Part shown: positions 48,317 to 59,574 of the stretch, in pieces | Layout: each line of letters starts with the position of its first letter | Numbering within the stretch: the first letter of the stretch is position 1 | Assembly: GCA_036971475.1 (NCBI GenBank) | Contig: JBAIZL010000004.1 | Span: forward strand, 67,721,010-67,785,009 | Source: Prosapia bicincta | Taxonomy: Eukaryota; Arthropoda; Insecta; Hemiptera; Cercopidae | Length of the DNA: 64,000 bases | Direction of reading: 5' to 3' | Position numbers and translations under genes: made by a program | Notes under the pieces: generated by a model | The model's database searches: none | Told to the model about the DNA's origin: nothing | Seen by the model: the letters and a program-made list of their open reading frames with translations, nothing else

Positions 48317-49033
48317 CCTACAAAAGATTAAAGAGAAAATATTTAATCCCTTTAGGCGGGGGTTAACCCTGAAAGCCTGTCTCACTGCGGCCAGCCTGTA
48401 CATTATTACCCCAGGATAGACGGTGCATACTGAGTCGACTTTGAATTAAAATCTTCTTGGGGCAACCGAAACCTTCAGGATATTAGTCCAGCACCCAATA
48501 GACTACTCGGTTTTACTGAGTACTTGTTAAAATTAATTATTTAATTTTATTTAAAAAATTTATAAATATAGGGGGGTCAATTAGTTTGAATGCTGTTGTG
48601 GACGGGTTTAATCCTACACAGTTCGTTGCACATCCTTTATCGGCGATTGAAGACAACGTCGTAGCACACACATTCTGATGTTTACCTAATCTCATGTAAT
48701 TGCCAATTGTACCTAAACCACTTGTATTGAAGAGAGAGACTTCTTCAAACTCGCTTTACAACGACTAAAGTTATTTCAGTTTCTCTATTTTATTATCGAC
48801 AATTATTATGCGTTAAACAAGCCACAGCTTCTTCCTGTACTTTACTGGAAACCAGCCCGTTTATTCTTTGCATTCCGTCTAGTCTCAGAATGTGCTTTAA
48901 CGTCAGTTTTATCCACGATTTTCTTTTAGGTTTATAGTTCCATCCACCGGACAGTTCTGACGTCATAAACAATTTCTTTTCAAATTGTTGACGATCTCTC
49001 TCCTTAACTTTCCCTGCCTTTGTCGTCCACTGT
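48317..49033. other. No recognised feature
   Basis: Unrecognised, mixed composition. Confidence 0.5.
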
Positions 49034-49300
49034 CTTTCTGTCTCTCTCTGGCCACTAATTCTCTCTCTCTCTATCTCTCTCTCTGTCCACTGCCTCTTTG
49101 TCTCTGTCTGTTATCTTCCTGTCTGTATGTCTCACTCATTGACCCCTCTCTCGCTGCTCACTGATTCTCTCTCTTCCTCTCTGTCCACTGCCTCTTTGTC
49201 TCTATCTGTCAACTTTCTGTTGTTCTTGCTTGTCTCTCTGTCTTCTCTCTCTGTTTGTCTGTCTCTTTCTCTCTGTTTGTCTCTCTCTCTCTCTCTCTCT
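49034..49300. repeat. (CT)n-rich polypyrimidine tract
   Basis: Imperfect ctctctgt-type repeats with embedded phrases such as tgtccactgcctctttgtct occurring twice. Open frames rich in Ser/Leu are artefacts. Confidence 0.93.
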
Positions 49301-49344
49301 GTACGCCGGCGTGCGTGGGTGTCTGTGTGAGTAAGCGTGAGCGA

Positions 49345-49350
49345 GTGTGT

Positions 49351-49425
<75 letters not shown>

Positions 49426-49444
49426 TGTGTGTGTGTGTGAGTGT

Positions 49445-49511
<67 letters not shown>
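49345..49511. repeat. (GT)n microsatellite
   Basis: Nearly pure GT run of about 165 bp with a few interruptions. Confidence 0.97.
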
Positions 49512-49512
<1 letters not shown>

Positions 49513-50754
49513 GTGGACGTTATGTTAAAAAAAATTTTAAAAAATGCAGTTTATGTAAAATAAAAAAAACATTAAATTTTTCACAAAAGATTTCCATTCA
49601 GCTTGGCAACAAAAAGAGAAGCAGTTAGTGTTTCTAAAATTAAAACTTAAAAAATCACCTTTAATTTTTAAACCCATCCTAACGGCCCCTTCTCCATTGG
49701 GTGATTCAACAAGCAACGTATATTTATGGCGGCCAAATAAGGCTATAAATCGATTTAAATATTCCATACATTGGCTGCTCCCTCTGCTGGGAGATGTGGA
49801 CCGTACATAATCGCCATTGTAGACGCATCGGGATGGGTGTCTTGTGACACATAGCCGGCCGAGCAGTGCCTGTTGGAACGAACAACTGGTGGAAATGGCT
49901 GCACGCACGCAAAAGTAAATACAAAATGTAAGCATTTTGGCGCCTATGAATGTGTAATGATTCTATTGTTACGTTACATTCAACACATGCTACGAAAACA
50001 ATCATGGTAATTTCGATAAACACTGCATCAGCGTCGATGTTTCCGTTTTTAAATACGGTAGTTGTCTGTTTAGGTAGACATGTAATAATTAAATTAATAA
50101 TAATAATTCAGGTTTAGAAAATGAATAAACAAAATGCAATAATAAGAAATAACAATCAGAGTTAATTCTAAACATGCCCCTATAGTAGCCAAAGGTTTGG
50201 CAGATTTATTTAATAAAGAGTCACAGATACTGCCGGCTAAATACATGTACATGGATTAGTATCTGTACGGGTGCTGGTAGCTACCAACCTGTACTACACG
50301 GCTGGATAAGGCATATGTTATGTGAGGAGGAACCGGATGTGATGTAGCAGATGTCACCTTTATCAGCGGAATAGATCGACGTTTGTGGACTTCTCAGCTG
50401 GCACACTTTTTGTACATTGCCCTGTAGGAGTCAATGTAAGACTCTTGGGAGAGGCTCCCTAAGCCTTTACACGTTTTGTTGTGCAATATAGTGCCTTGGG
50501 GACTTATAAAAAAGTTTAAGAACTGCAATAAATTAAATATTACTTATAAAATAATTAAATTATTTTAATGTTAAGGCAAGAAGCAAGGTTCCGGCTACCA
50601 AGAACTAACTAATGTCAGTGAAGTGCCATAAAACGTAATCTATTATTCAACACTTTCCTTGCCTAAATTTTTCCCTACACTTTATGCAGAATATTTGTTT
50701 TACGAACTTCATTTGCTTTATTTAATATTCTTAAACGACTAATAATTGTATATT
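49512..50754. other. Unrecognised, with a GC-richer patch
   Basis: 49675-49905 is GC-richer than its flanks, and a 132-codon frame runs through it on the minus strand. Its peptide has no motif I know and begins in low-complexity DNA. 50160-50480 is also mixed in composition and unrecognised. Confidence 0.45.
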
Positions 50755-51045
50755 TGTAATTTTTTCTCGGAAACTACTGCAAGGATTTTCACAAAAATTG
50801 GTGTATAGGAGGTTCTTAACCTCAGGAATCCAATATGCCAAAACAAAATTTTCTGAAAAATCGTCATTATCAGTTATTTTAAAAATTGTATATATATATA
50901 TATATATATGAATTTGTAAATTGTTTGTCGGAATTTAGTTTAAGGATTTTTACTAAAATTGCTATATAGGGGGCTTTTAACCTTACAAATCCAATGGGCT
51001 AAGTGACATTTTTCTGAAAAATTGTTATCATAAAGTTTTCGACAA
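50755..51045. repeat. Diverged direct duplication around a (TA)n tract
   Basis: Two halves (about 50755-50885 and 50912-51045) share gcaaggattttcacaaaa / ttaaggatttttactaaa, attg(g/c)t(g/a)tatagg, cttttaacct-like, aatccaat, and ttttctgaaaaat(c/t)gt. A short (TA)n run at 50889-50909 lies between them. Confidence 0.78.
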
Positions 51046-51061
51046 TTTTTAAGAAGTTCAT

Positions 51062-51229
51062 ATTTCCAGAGTTACCATGGCCTCAAGCAGGATGTATTAT
51101 GCAGATACATCAATCCTATTTAGATCAGGATTTGCCATGACAATCCATGAGTCACAGAGGGAAACTTTTGATTATGTTGGTATCAACTTAAGAACATCCG
51201 TTTCTATGCACAGGCTGCCCATTCTCTAG
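51062..51229 (+). pseudogene. Helitron helicase (PIF1-like) C-terminal fragment
   Basis: The plus-strand frame reads ISRVTMASS..., then SGFAMTIHESQRETFDYVGI, NLRTSVSMHRLPIL and a stop at 51227-51229. FAMTI..SQ..TFD.VGI.LR..V matches the late SF1 helicase motifs of Helitron Rep/helicase proteins, where FAMTINKSQGQ is the usual form; here the conserved glycine after SQ is replaced by Arg. Only the last 55 or so residues are recognisable. The rest of the protein, including the rolling-circle nuclease, is not seen. Confidence 0.68.
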
Positions 51230-51377
51230 GATTAAAAGAAGGAGTAGCTTAAAAACTCTTTTGGCAAATAATAATCAATGTTATAGGCAAAATGTTAAAA
51301 ATGTCTCTGACTCAATAGGAGTATGATTCGATCGTAGATAGGTTTCCTGATAAATTTGTTATTAGATGAATAATATT
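51230..51377. other. Spacer between helicase scrap and 75-bp array
   Basis: Short unrecognised stretch, possibly Helitron 3' sequence. Confidence 0.4.
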
Positions 51378-54300
51378 TCCCGTCCACTTTTATTTATCAT
51401 ATTTTTGCATAATAATTCCCGTCCACTTAGCCCATCATATTTCTTACATATTACCCGACCCCTTTGCTTTATCCTATTTTTGCATAATAATTCCCGTCCA
51501 CATAGCGCATCATATTTCTTACATATTACCCGACCCCTTTGCTTTATCCTATTTTTGCACAATAATTCCCGTCCACATAGCGCATCATATTTCTTACATA
51601 TTACCCGACCCCTTTGCTTTATCCTATTTTTGCATAATAATTCCCGTCCACATAGCGCATTATATTTCTTACATATTATACGACCCCTATGCTTTATTCT
51701 ATATTTTTTGCATAATAATTCCCGTCCACATAGCGCATCATATTTCTTACATATTACCCGTCCACTTAGCCCATCATATTTCTTACATATTACCCGACCC
51801 CATTGCTTTATCCCATTTTTGCATAATAATTCCCGTCCACATAGCGCATCATATTTCTTACATATTACCCGACTCTTTTGCTTTATCCTATATTTGCATA
51901 ATAATTCCCGTCCACATAGCGCATCATATTTCTTACATATTACCCGTCCACTTTGCTTTATCCTATTTTTGCACAATAATTCCCGTCCACATAGCGCATC
52001 ATATTTCTTACATATTACCCGTCCACTTTGCTTTATCCTATTTTTGCATAATAATTCCCGTCCACAAAGCGCATCATATTTCTTACATATTACCCGACCC
52101 CTTTGCTTTATCCTATTTTTGCATAATAATTCCCGTCCACATAGCGCATCATATTTCTTACATATTACCCGACCCCTTTGCTTTATCCTATTTTTGCATA
52201 AAAATTCCCGTCCACATAGCGCATCATATTTCTTACATATTACCCGTCCACTTTGCTTTATCCTATTTTTACATAATAATTCCCGTCCACTTAGCGCATC
52301 ATATTTCTTACATATTACCCGACCCCTTTGCTTTATCCTATTTTTGCATAATAATTCCCGTCCACATATCGCATCATATTTCTTACATATTACCCGACCC
52401 CTTTGCTTTATCCTATTTTTGCATAATAATTCCCGTCAACATATCGCATCATATTTATTACATATTACCCGACCCCTTTGCTTTATCCTATTTTTGCATA
52501 ACAATTCCCGTCCACATAGCGCATCATATTTCTTACATATTACCCGTCCACTTTGCTTTATCCTATTTTTGCATAATAATTCCCGTCCACAAAGCGCATC
52601 ATATTTCTTACATATTACCCGACTCTTTTGCTTTATCCTATATTTGCATAATAATTCCCGTCCACATAGCGCATCATATTTCTTACATATTACCCGTCCA
52701 CTTTGCTTTATCCTATTTTTGCACAATAATTCCCGTCCACATAGCGCATCATATTTCTTACATATTACCCGTCCACTTTGCTTTATCCTATTTTTGCATA
52801 ATAATTCCCGTCCACAAACCGCATCATATTTCTTACATATTACCCGACTCTTTTGCTTTATCCTATATTTGCATAATAATTCCCGTCCACATAGCGCATC
52901 ATATTTCTTACATATTACCCGTCCACTTTGCTTTATCCTATTTTTGCACAATAATTCCCGTCCACATAGCGCATCATATTTATTACATATTACCCGACCC
53001 CTTTGCTTTATCCTATTTTTGCATAATAATTCCCGTCAACATAGCACATCATATTTCTTACATATTATCCGACCCCTTTGCTTTATCCTATTTTTGCATA
53101 ATAATTCCCGTCCACATAGCGCATCATATTTCTTACATATTACCCGACCCCTTTGCTTTATCCTATTTTTGCATAACAATTCCCGTCCACATAGCGCATC
53201 ATATTTCTTACATATTACCCGTCCACTTTGCTTTATCCTATTTTTACATAATAATTCCCGTCCACTTAGCGCATCATATTTCTTACATATTACCCGACCC
53301 CTTTGCTTTATCCTATTTTTGCATAATAATTCCCGTCCACATATCGCATCATATTTCTTACATATTACCCGACCCCTTTGCTTTATCCTATTTTTGCATA
53401 ATAATTCCCGTCAACATATCGCATCATATTTATTACATATTACCCGACCCCTTTGCTTTATCCTATTTTTGCATAACAATTCCCGTCCACATAGCGCATC
53501 ATATTTCTTACATATTACCCGTCCACTTTGCTTTATCCTATTTTTGCATAATAATTCCCGTCCACAAAGCGCATCATATTTCTTACATATTACCCGACTC
53601 TTTTGCTTTATCCTATATTTGCATAATAATTCCCGTCCACATAGCGCATCATATTTCTTACATATTGCCCGTCCACTTTGCTTTATCCTATTTTTGCATA
53701 ATAATTCCCGTCCACAAACCGCATCATATTTCTTACATATTACCCGACTCTTTTGCTTTATCCTATATTTGCATAATAATTCCCGTCCACATAGCGCATC
53801 ATATTTCTTACATATTACCCGTCCACTTTGCTTTATCCTATTTTTGCACAATAATTCCCGTCCACATAGCGCATCATATTTCTTACATATTACCCGACCC
53901 CTTTGCTTTATCCTATTTTTGCATAATAATTCCCGTCCACATAGCACATCATATTTCTTACATATTATCCGACCCCTATGCTTTATCCAATTTTTGCATA
54001 ATAATTCCCGTCCACTTAACTCATCATATTTCTTACATATTACCTGTCCACTTTGTGTTATCCTATTTTTGCATAATAATTCCCGTCCACATAGCACATC
54101 ATATTTCTTACATATTATCCGACCCCTATGCTTTATCCAATTTTTGCATAATAATTCCCGTCCACTTAACTCATCATATTTCTTACATATTACCTGTCCA
54201 CTTTGCGTTATCCAATTTTTGCATAATAATTCCCGTCCACTTAACTCATCATATTTCTTACATATTACCTGTCCACTTTGCGTTATCCAATTTTTGCATA

Positions 54301-54492
54301 ATAATTCCCGTCCACTTAACTCATCATATTTCTTACATATTACCTGTCCACTTTGCGTTATCCAATTTTTGCATAATATTTCCCGTCCACTTAACTCATC
54401 ATATTTCTTACATATTACCTGTCCACTTTGCGTTATCCAATTTTTGCATAATAATTCCCGTCCACTTAACTCATCATATTTCTCCCGTCCAT
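51378..54492. repeat. Minisatellite/satellite array, 75-bp unit, about 41 copies
   Basis: The unit runs tgcataataattcccgtcca, catagcgcatcatatttctt, acatattacccgaccccttt, gctttatcctatttt. The two halves resemble each other (cataataattcccgtcc against catattacccgacc; gcatcatattt against tttatcctattt), so it is an ancient dimer of about 37 bp. It is a multiple of three and stop-free in forward frames and one reverse frame, giving a 1098-codon forward frame (51366-54662) and shorter reverse ones. Variant blocks recur at 975 bp (13 units): acataataa...cttagcgc at about 52271 and 53246. The last seven units share their own variants (cttaactcatc, acctgtcc). Confidence 0.97.
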
Positions 54493-54992
54493 CTCACTTT
54501 TTCATATTTCTTGGTGAGCAATATAACGATGGTGAATATATTCTTTCTAATTGGTCGGACACTACAACGTTTTTATATATACAGAACATTACCAGGAATG
54601 GAATATATTTTACAGGAAAGACATTTTGCCAATATAACAACTTCGTTAAAAAAGGGCAATGACAATAATTTCGCCGGATTTTACCCAACGGCTGTCAAAG
54701 CCAACTGACGTGTTCCAGCTATTGGTGTATCGGTGGGCGACAGCTGCCCGTGGCATATGACTCTAAATGAGATGTAATTGTTGGTTTCAAGGCACTTATA
54801 ATTATTTAATACCCTGAACCTCATCCCCCCCCAATATCACTTATAACACAGCAACAAGCATTGTTAGGTATTCAGCTTATACTCAACAAAAACCTAACAC
54901 CATTACGAATATGTTTTAAAACATAATATTTAATATTAGTTAATAATAATACAACTATTCTTTGAGCTTAGCTTGTGAGGTTATGTTAAAAG
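54493..54992. other. No recognised feature
   Basis: Right flank of the 75-bp array; one more diverged tcccgtcc phrase near 54484, then unrecognised sequence. Confidence 0.5.
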
Positions 54993-55205
54993 AAATAAAT
55001 ACATACACAAAACTCACAAGTTAATCATTTATTCACTCATACGCGTTTCAATGACAAAGTTGTATCATCAAAAAGTTGTCTTTGTAGTTGTAGGTTAGAG
55101 TTTGTAGTAGCAACACTCACTACTGATGATGACGACTTTGCCATTGAAACGCGTATGAGTGAATAAATGATTAATTTGTGAGTTTTGTGTTTGTCTTTAT
55201 TTGTT
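54993..55205. repeat. Foldback element C (ACGCGT family)
   Basis: Left arm aataaatacatacacaaaac, tcacaagttaatcatttatt faces its complement on the right. The arms are about 85-95 bp with a 33-bp centre near 55078-55110. Each arm has a hammerhead-like core; the left one is changed to TTGATGA. Confidence 0.9.
55117..55162 (+). ncRNA. Hammerhead ribozyme-like motif, foldback C right arm
   Basis: Stem I TCACTA with TGAGTGA (six pairs with one bulged G), core CTGATGA (55123-55129), extra T, stem II partly mismatched here (the left arm suggests ATGACA / TGTCAT as the ancestral stem), GAAA (55146-55149), stem III ACGCGT (perfect palindrome), an A at the cleavage position. Confidence 0.52.
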
Positions 55206-57390
55206 TTATTAATAATAATGATTAAAATGACAACAATTTTATAAAAAGAACTCTGTTTTCTACCTGCTAGTTATTTATGTTATCTTTTCTGATAATATAT
55301 TTTTTAAAATACTATTAAAATTTATTTTCATAAATTGTAAACATTATAAACTTATAAAATACATAACAATATTTAGCAAAACTGTGCGAACAAAGATAAG
55401 GTAATTAGTAATAAATAGAATAACAAGAATTTCATTAAAAAAATTCTGTCTTTTAAACGCTAGTTCTTTATGTTATTTAACGAATGTTTTCTTAATACTC
55501 CAAATATATATATGTAATATTCTTTGTGTTAATTTCAAGAGTTTTCATTTTAAAAGTAAGTGAGAAAGGATGACAAATAATTAATATAAACTTCTCCATC
55601 AATCGAAAATTTGTTAACATCCAATAATATATTACTATTATTATATATATTATTGTTATTCAATAAATTATAGACTCTTATTTAGCCCAACTAACACTAA
55701 CCAATAATCCCCCCCCCCAAAACAAGTAGTTTACATAGAGAACGACGAGTTCAATACAGTCATCTGGAATAAAGTATTGTGATAGAATAATATAGAAGTA
55801 AGCATTTGTCACACGAAGAACAGATATGGTTATTATGGAGATGTACGAAAACAGGACAAACATCCCGGAGAATAAAGCGTTAAGGTATATAATAGATAGA
55901 GTTTAAAAATTAAGGCAAGTAATAGCATAAGAAAGAGAACCATTTAAATAAAATAGCATCATATTTTAAAGAAAACGCATGTCATGAAATGAGGTAAAAC
56001 TTTGTAAAATGTTTCTGAGAAAATGAACCAAAGAAGAGGCAAAGGAAAACTATAAAGGTTTAGTAAATGAAATATGAAGTGAACGCTCGAGATAACAAGA
56101 ATAGAGTAAGAGAATCCTATTTTTGAAGAAGGTGCATTGAAGATTGTTGGTGTATTTTAAAACTAAAAAGAAAGGTTGTTTTTGCGAGATGTTTTATTTA
56201 AATTTTTGTCTAATAATTTGTTTCTTAAAATTTTTAATGCCGTGAAAACCTTTTTAAAATGCCACATCATAGTGACGTGTATAAACACTTTCCCACTGAA
56301 AGGTTAGGTGTGAGAACGTTCCTTACCCAGCGTTAAGCTCGCAACAAGGATCTCATTAGATACATTGTATTAGAGGCTGGATGCTGTAAAAGGACCCCTC
56401 GCACAATGGAGCATGTGCTCCGTATATTCCGTTACGACAAAACACAAAAGAATCGCCCCAAATCAACATTTCCTTACCGGTTCTGACGAGTGTTGCAATC
56501 GCTTCCTTGTTTTCCCCAAATACGTAATTAGCATATGCCTTTCCAGCATGTGAAGTTTTATGCCTGCTTGTGAGCCTGCCTTACCTCCTTTGTGCAACCT
56601 CACTAGAGCACTGAAGTAAATGCACAATTATTTTTACTAATATCCACAAATTATGTGGCAGTCGTTGGACTATCCGATAAAAGTAAAAATATTAAAAAAA
56701 CAGTCAACTAAATAAAAAATAATAATTTTACATAATCAATTGAACAATCAGAATAAAAGTTTATAACTCATTGTCTATACATTATCTTAAATTATTGAAT
56801 TTACTACAGTAAAATTTGTTGAAATATACATCAATATATTTATTAACAGATAAAAAATATTAAATAGGCTATATTTTAAATTATTGATGTACAAAAAAAT
56901 TAAAATAACACTGGTCATAACAGTTGTCCTACAATATAACCTGACATAAAAACAGCTGTTGTAAGACATCGTATGTTGTCAGTTAGTTTAATCTGAGGCG
57001 ACGCGAAGATTCTAGGGCACAAAGTACCGTAAGTCAACAGTCTGCTCCTTGACCTCTATGGTTTAGTTGTGTTAAATTGTAGTATTGTTGGTAGTTGTTA
57101 AAATAATATAGTAACTATACGTGAAGCTGTTAGGCTGTTGTAAATTTATAAATAAATAAACTGTTCATACTGAAGAATTAGTTTTATATTTATACTTTTT
57201 CCCACACGTCATAGAATTATTATTGATAACACCAACCTAATAATTTACAATTCAGAAAATAACATAACCTTTGATCAATAAAACAGCTCTTGTTTTAAGG
57301 ATTGTTTCACTTCATACCATTTTCAAAATTTAATCTATTTAAATGTTAAATTCTCAAGTTAAACTTTATATAATGCAACTAGTGTATATT
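55206..57390. other. Mostly unrecognised AT-rich sequence with one dispersed-repeat copy
   Basis: 56270-56640 is GC-richer and unrecognised. 56915-57000 is a cagctgtt-family copy: cagttgtcctacaatataac, aacagctgttgtaagacatc, gttagtttaatctgagg. 57240-57300 is a shorter relative. The rest is AT-rich. Confidence 0.5.
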
Positions 57391-57609
57391 TTATTATTAA
57401 TAAGTACTCAAAAACCTCTTAAGCACAACACTTTTTAATTTACCCTTATGTACATTTCATTTACCAAGTAGGCCTAACCTTCCTCAGACGGTTAACATAC
57501 AAAGATTTTGTGTTATTCCTCTGAGGATGGTTATTTGGTAACTGAAATGTGCATATGGGTAAAATAAAAAATGTTGTCCTTAAGAGGTTTTTGAGTATTT
57601 ATTATTAAT
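57391..57609. repeat. Foldback element B, copy 2
   Basis: Left arm tattattaataagtactcaa, aaacctcttaagcacaac faces its complement. The left-arm core CTGAGGA (minus, 57481-57487) is present, but its stem II contains an extra taggcct; the right-arm core is intact. Confidence 0.9.
57513..57562 (+). ncRNA. Hammerhead ribozyme-like motif, foldback B2 right arm
   Basis: Stem I TTATTC with GGGTAA (six pairs including two G-T, offset by a few unpaired bases), core CTGAGGA (57521-57527), extra T, stem II GGTTAT / GTAACT, GAAA (57544-57547), stem III ATGTGCAT, an A at the cleavage position. Confidence 0.55.
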
Positions 57610-57687
57610 ATTCAATCACAGCGTGTTCCTAATAAATAGTATTATATTTCATTATGTTGTGTATATTATGTAGGCTACATTATAGGT

Positions 57688-57882
57688 AATACATAATACA
57701 TAAAAACCTCTAACCACAAATATTTCTATTCTAATCTGTTGACATATCGGCTACCAAGTAACCATCCTCAGAGGCATTACACGAGTACTGTGTATCATGC
57801 CTCTGAGGATGGTTACTTGGTATCAGAAATGTACATCAGGTTAGAATAGAAATTATTGTGGTTATTGGTTTTTGTGTATTAT
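57688..57882. repeat. Foldback element B, copy 3
   Basis: Left arm aatacataatacataaaaac, ctctaaccacaaatatttct faces its complement. The left-arm core has CTGAGGA (minus, 57765-57771) but GATA in place of GAAA; the right arm is intact. It lies only about 80 bp from copy 2. Confidence 0.88.
57799..57841 (+). ncRNA. Hammerhead ribozyme-like motif, foldback B3 right arm
   Basis: Stem I GCCT with AGGT (four pairs, one G-T) directly adjoining the core, CTGAGGA (57803-57809), extra T, stem II GGTTAC / GTATCA with mismatches, GAAA (57826-57829), stem III ATGTACAT (8-base palindrome), a C at the cleavage position. Confidence 0.55.
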
Positions 57883-58735
57883 TTAATAGTTTTTAACCAC
57901 AGTAAATTATTCCAAACAATTAGTGGTATATTGTGAGTGCATATTGTATAAAACTAATGTACTCTTGTGTAATATTGGATAAAATATTAACCTATCGAAA
58001 GTTACACATCGCAGTGGAGAAGCGGTCATTGATAGCATGATTTTATATTTTTAAATGTGTTTAATAAGAAATTGTATTTAATGCCAAATTGTTTGCGTTG
58101 ATAAATCTATGGTAGGAAACTTGCTAGTTTGAACACAAACTGCGAAAAGGCTTAGTCAGGACAACGGAAAGATTTCTCCACTTTTTCTTTCGGCCTCCTG
58201 GAATCTGGGAGATTTGAAAGAGCCGGTGGTGGTGTGAAACGGCAAAACTTTTCCAAAGGATGATACATCTTGCTATTTGATGATCAACTCAATGATTCGT
58301 CTTGAAGACTATTGGTCTTCTCATTAAGGTTTAAACCTTAGATATAGGGTGATCAGTAATATTGCCATCCATTGGTAAATAGCAGAAACCTACACATTGG
58401 AAAGAGTAGAGATGCCATGACGATAGTTAATAATAATAGAAATAATAATAATTACTCTTTGTAAAGCCATTAAGGTAGATTAGGAGAAACAGGGCCGAAG
58501 CTGGCTTATTTGTAATATACAAGGAAGGTAATGTGCCCAGCCCTAAGCTGCAACCGCCCTTTGTTGCCCTACACATGACCCTAAGGTACTCATTCTCCCA
58601 GAATGTTTAATTAGGCATATTATTATTATTACTTCACTTTAGGTATATTATGCCTATACTAAATAATGCGACCATCGTAATTGCTAATTCAATTCTGTAA
58701 AATCCTGTTATCTTTCTTTATTGTAATATTTGTAT
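57883..58735. other. No recognised feature
   Basis: Unrecognised, mixed AT-rich sequence. Confidence 0.5.
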
Positions 58736-58891
58736 ACAACTTTCGCAAATCTCACAACTGTAGTTGGATCTGTGTGCAATCTGTGCTACAACTTTCGCAA
58801 ATCTCACAACTGTAGTTGGATTTGTGTTCAATCTGCGGTACAACTTTCGCAAATCTCACAACTGTAGTTGGATCTGTGTGCAATCTGTGGT
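58736..58891. repeat. 52-bp tandem triplication
   Basis: Three direct copies of acaactttcgcaaatctcac, aactgtagttggatctgtgt, gcaatctgtgct, starting at 58736, 58788 and 58840, with few differences. Confidence 0.96.
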
Positions 58892-58929
58892 CACATGTGC
58901 AGTTTAAACACACATCTGTTAGCATCTTA

Positions 58930-59045
58930 CTTGCAATGACTGAGTGATCTAGTAGGTAGAAATTTTCACTACTTACCTAAATGTCCCGGGTTCGATTCCA
59001 AAAAGCGCCAAAGAATTTCTGTCTCGTGTTTAAGCCCCTAACTCG
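58930..59045 (+). mobile_element. tRNA-derived SINE fragment (different family)
   Basis: gactgagtgatctagtaggt resembles a tRNA A-box region, and ggttcgattcc (58989-58999) is a perfect B-box consensus. Spacing is tRNA-like but the anticodon arm does not fold cleanly, so this is a SINE or tRNA pseudogene rather than a functional tRNA. It lies directly right of the 52-bp triplication. Confidence 0.55.
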
Positions 59046-59529
59046 ACTCTCTCTGAAAAGCATTATTAAAAACCTATTACTAAAAAATCATTATAATATA
59101 AGACAAATTATTCAGTGCCTAAATTATTCAGACAAGAAGTTTTAAACTCAAACATTGAGGTGAAAGAAACGATCAAACAAATAATTATAAGGGTAGCAGG
59201 GAGAGCTATATCGGTAGCAGGGAGAGCCAAAAGAAAAACTGATATAAGGTTAAAGGGTAGAAGAAATGATAAAGCAAATAAATATCAAATAAACAAATTA
59301 AAAATATTGTACCTCGAATTAAAAACTAAGATAAAAATTTAACACGAATGGTAATCAGTAAATGCAAAGACAATAAAAACCTACACAAAAATTAAACGAA
59401 ACGAAAATATGTTAATGTTCATTAAATATAAACTAAACAATAACATCTATAGTAATAGTCTCCACGAACAGTCAATGCCAAGAAAAAGACTGAAATGTTT
59501 TAAGGCATGTGTTTAAATGTGTGTTTGTA

Positions 59530-59530
<1 letters not shown>
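59046..59530. other. No recognised feature
   Basis: A 75-codon open frame at 59115-59342 (lysine-rich) includes a tandem pair of a ggtagcagggagagc phrase. AT-rich composition favours lysine frames, so I do not call a gene. Confidence 0.45.

Positions 59531-59570
<40 letters not shown>
59531..59570. repeat. (GA)n microsatellite
   Basis: About 18 GA units. Confidence 0.97.

Positions 59571-59574
<4 letters not shown>

Noticed and set aside
49537..49935. 132-codon minus-strand open frame as a gene
   Set aside because: No recognised motif, and it overlaps other frames on both strands. The GC-richer patch alone is not enough.
51366..54662. 1098-codon open frame as a gene
   Set aside because: It is made almost entirely of the 75-bp tandem unit, which also leaves the opposite strand open. 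No signal peptide, domain or promoter is visible.
58930..59045. Functional tRNA gene
   Set aside because: B box is perfect but the cloverleaf, especially acceptor and anticodon arms, does not form; more likely a SINE fragment.
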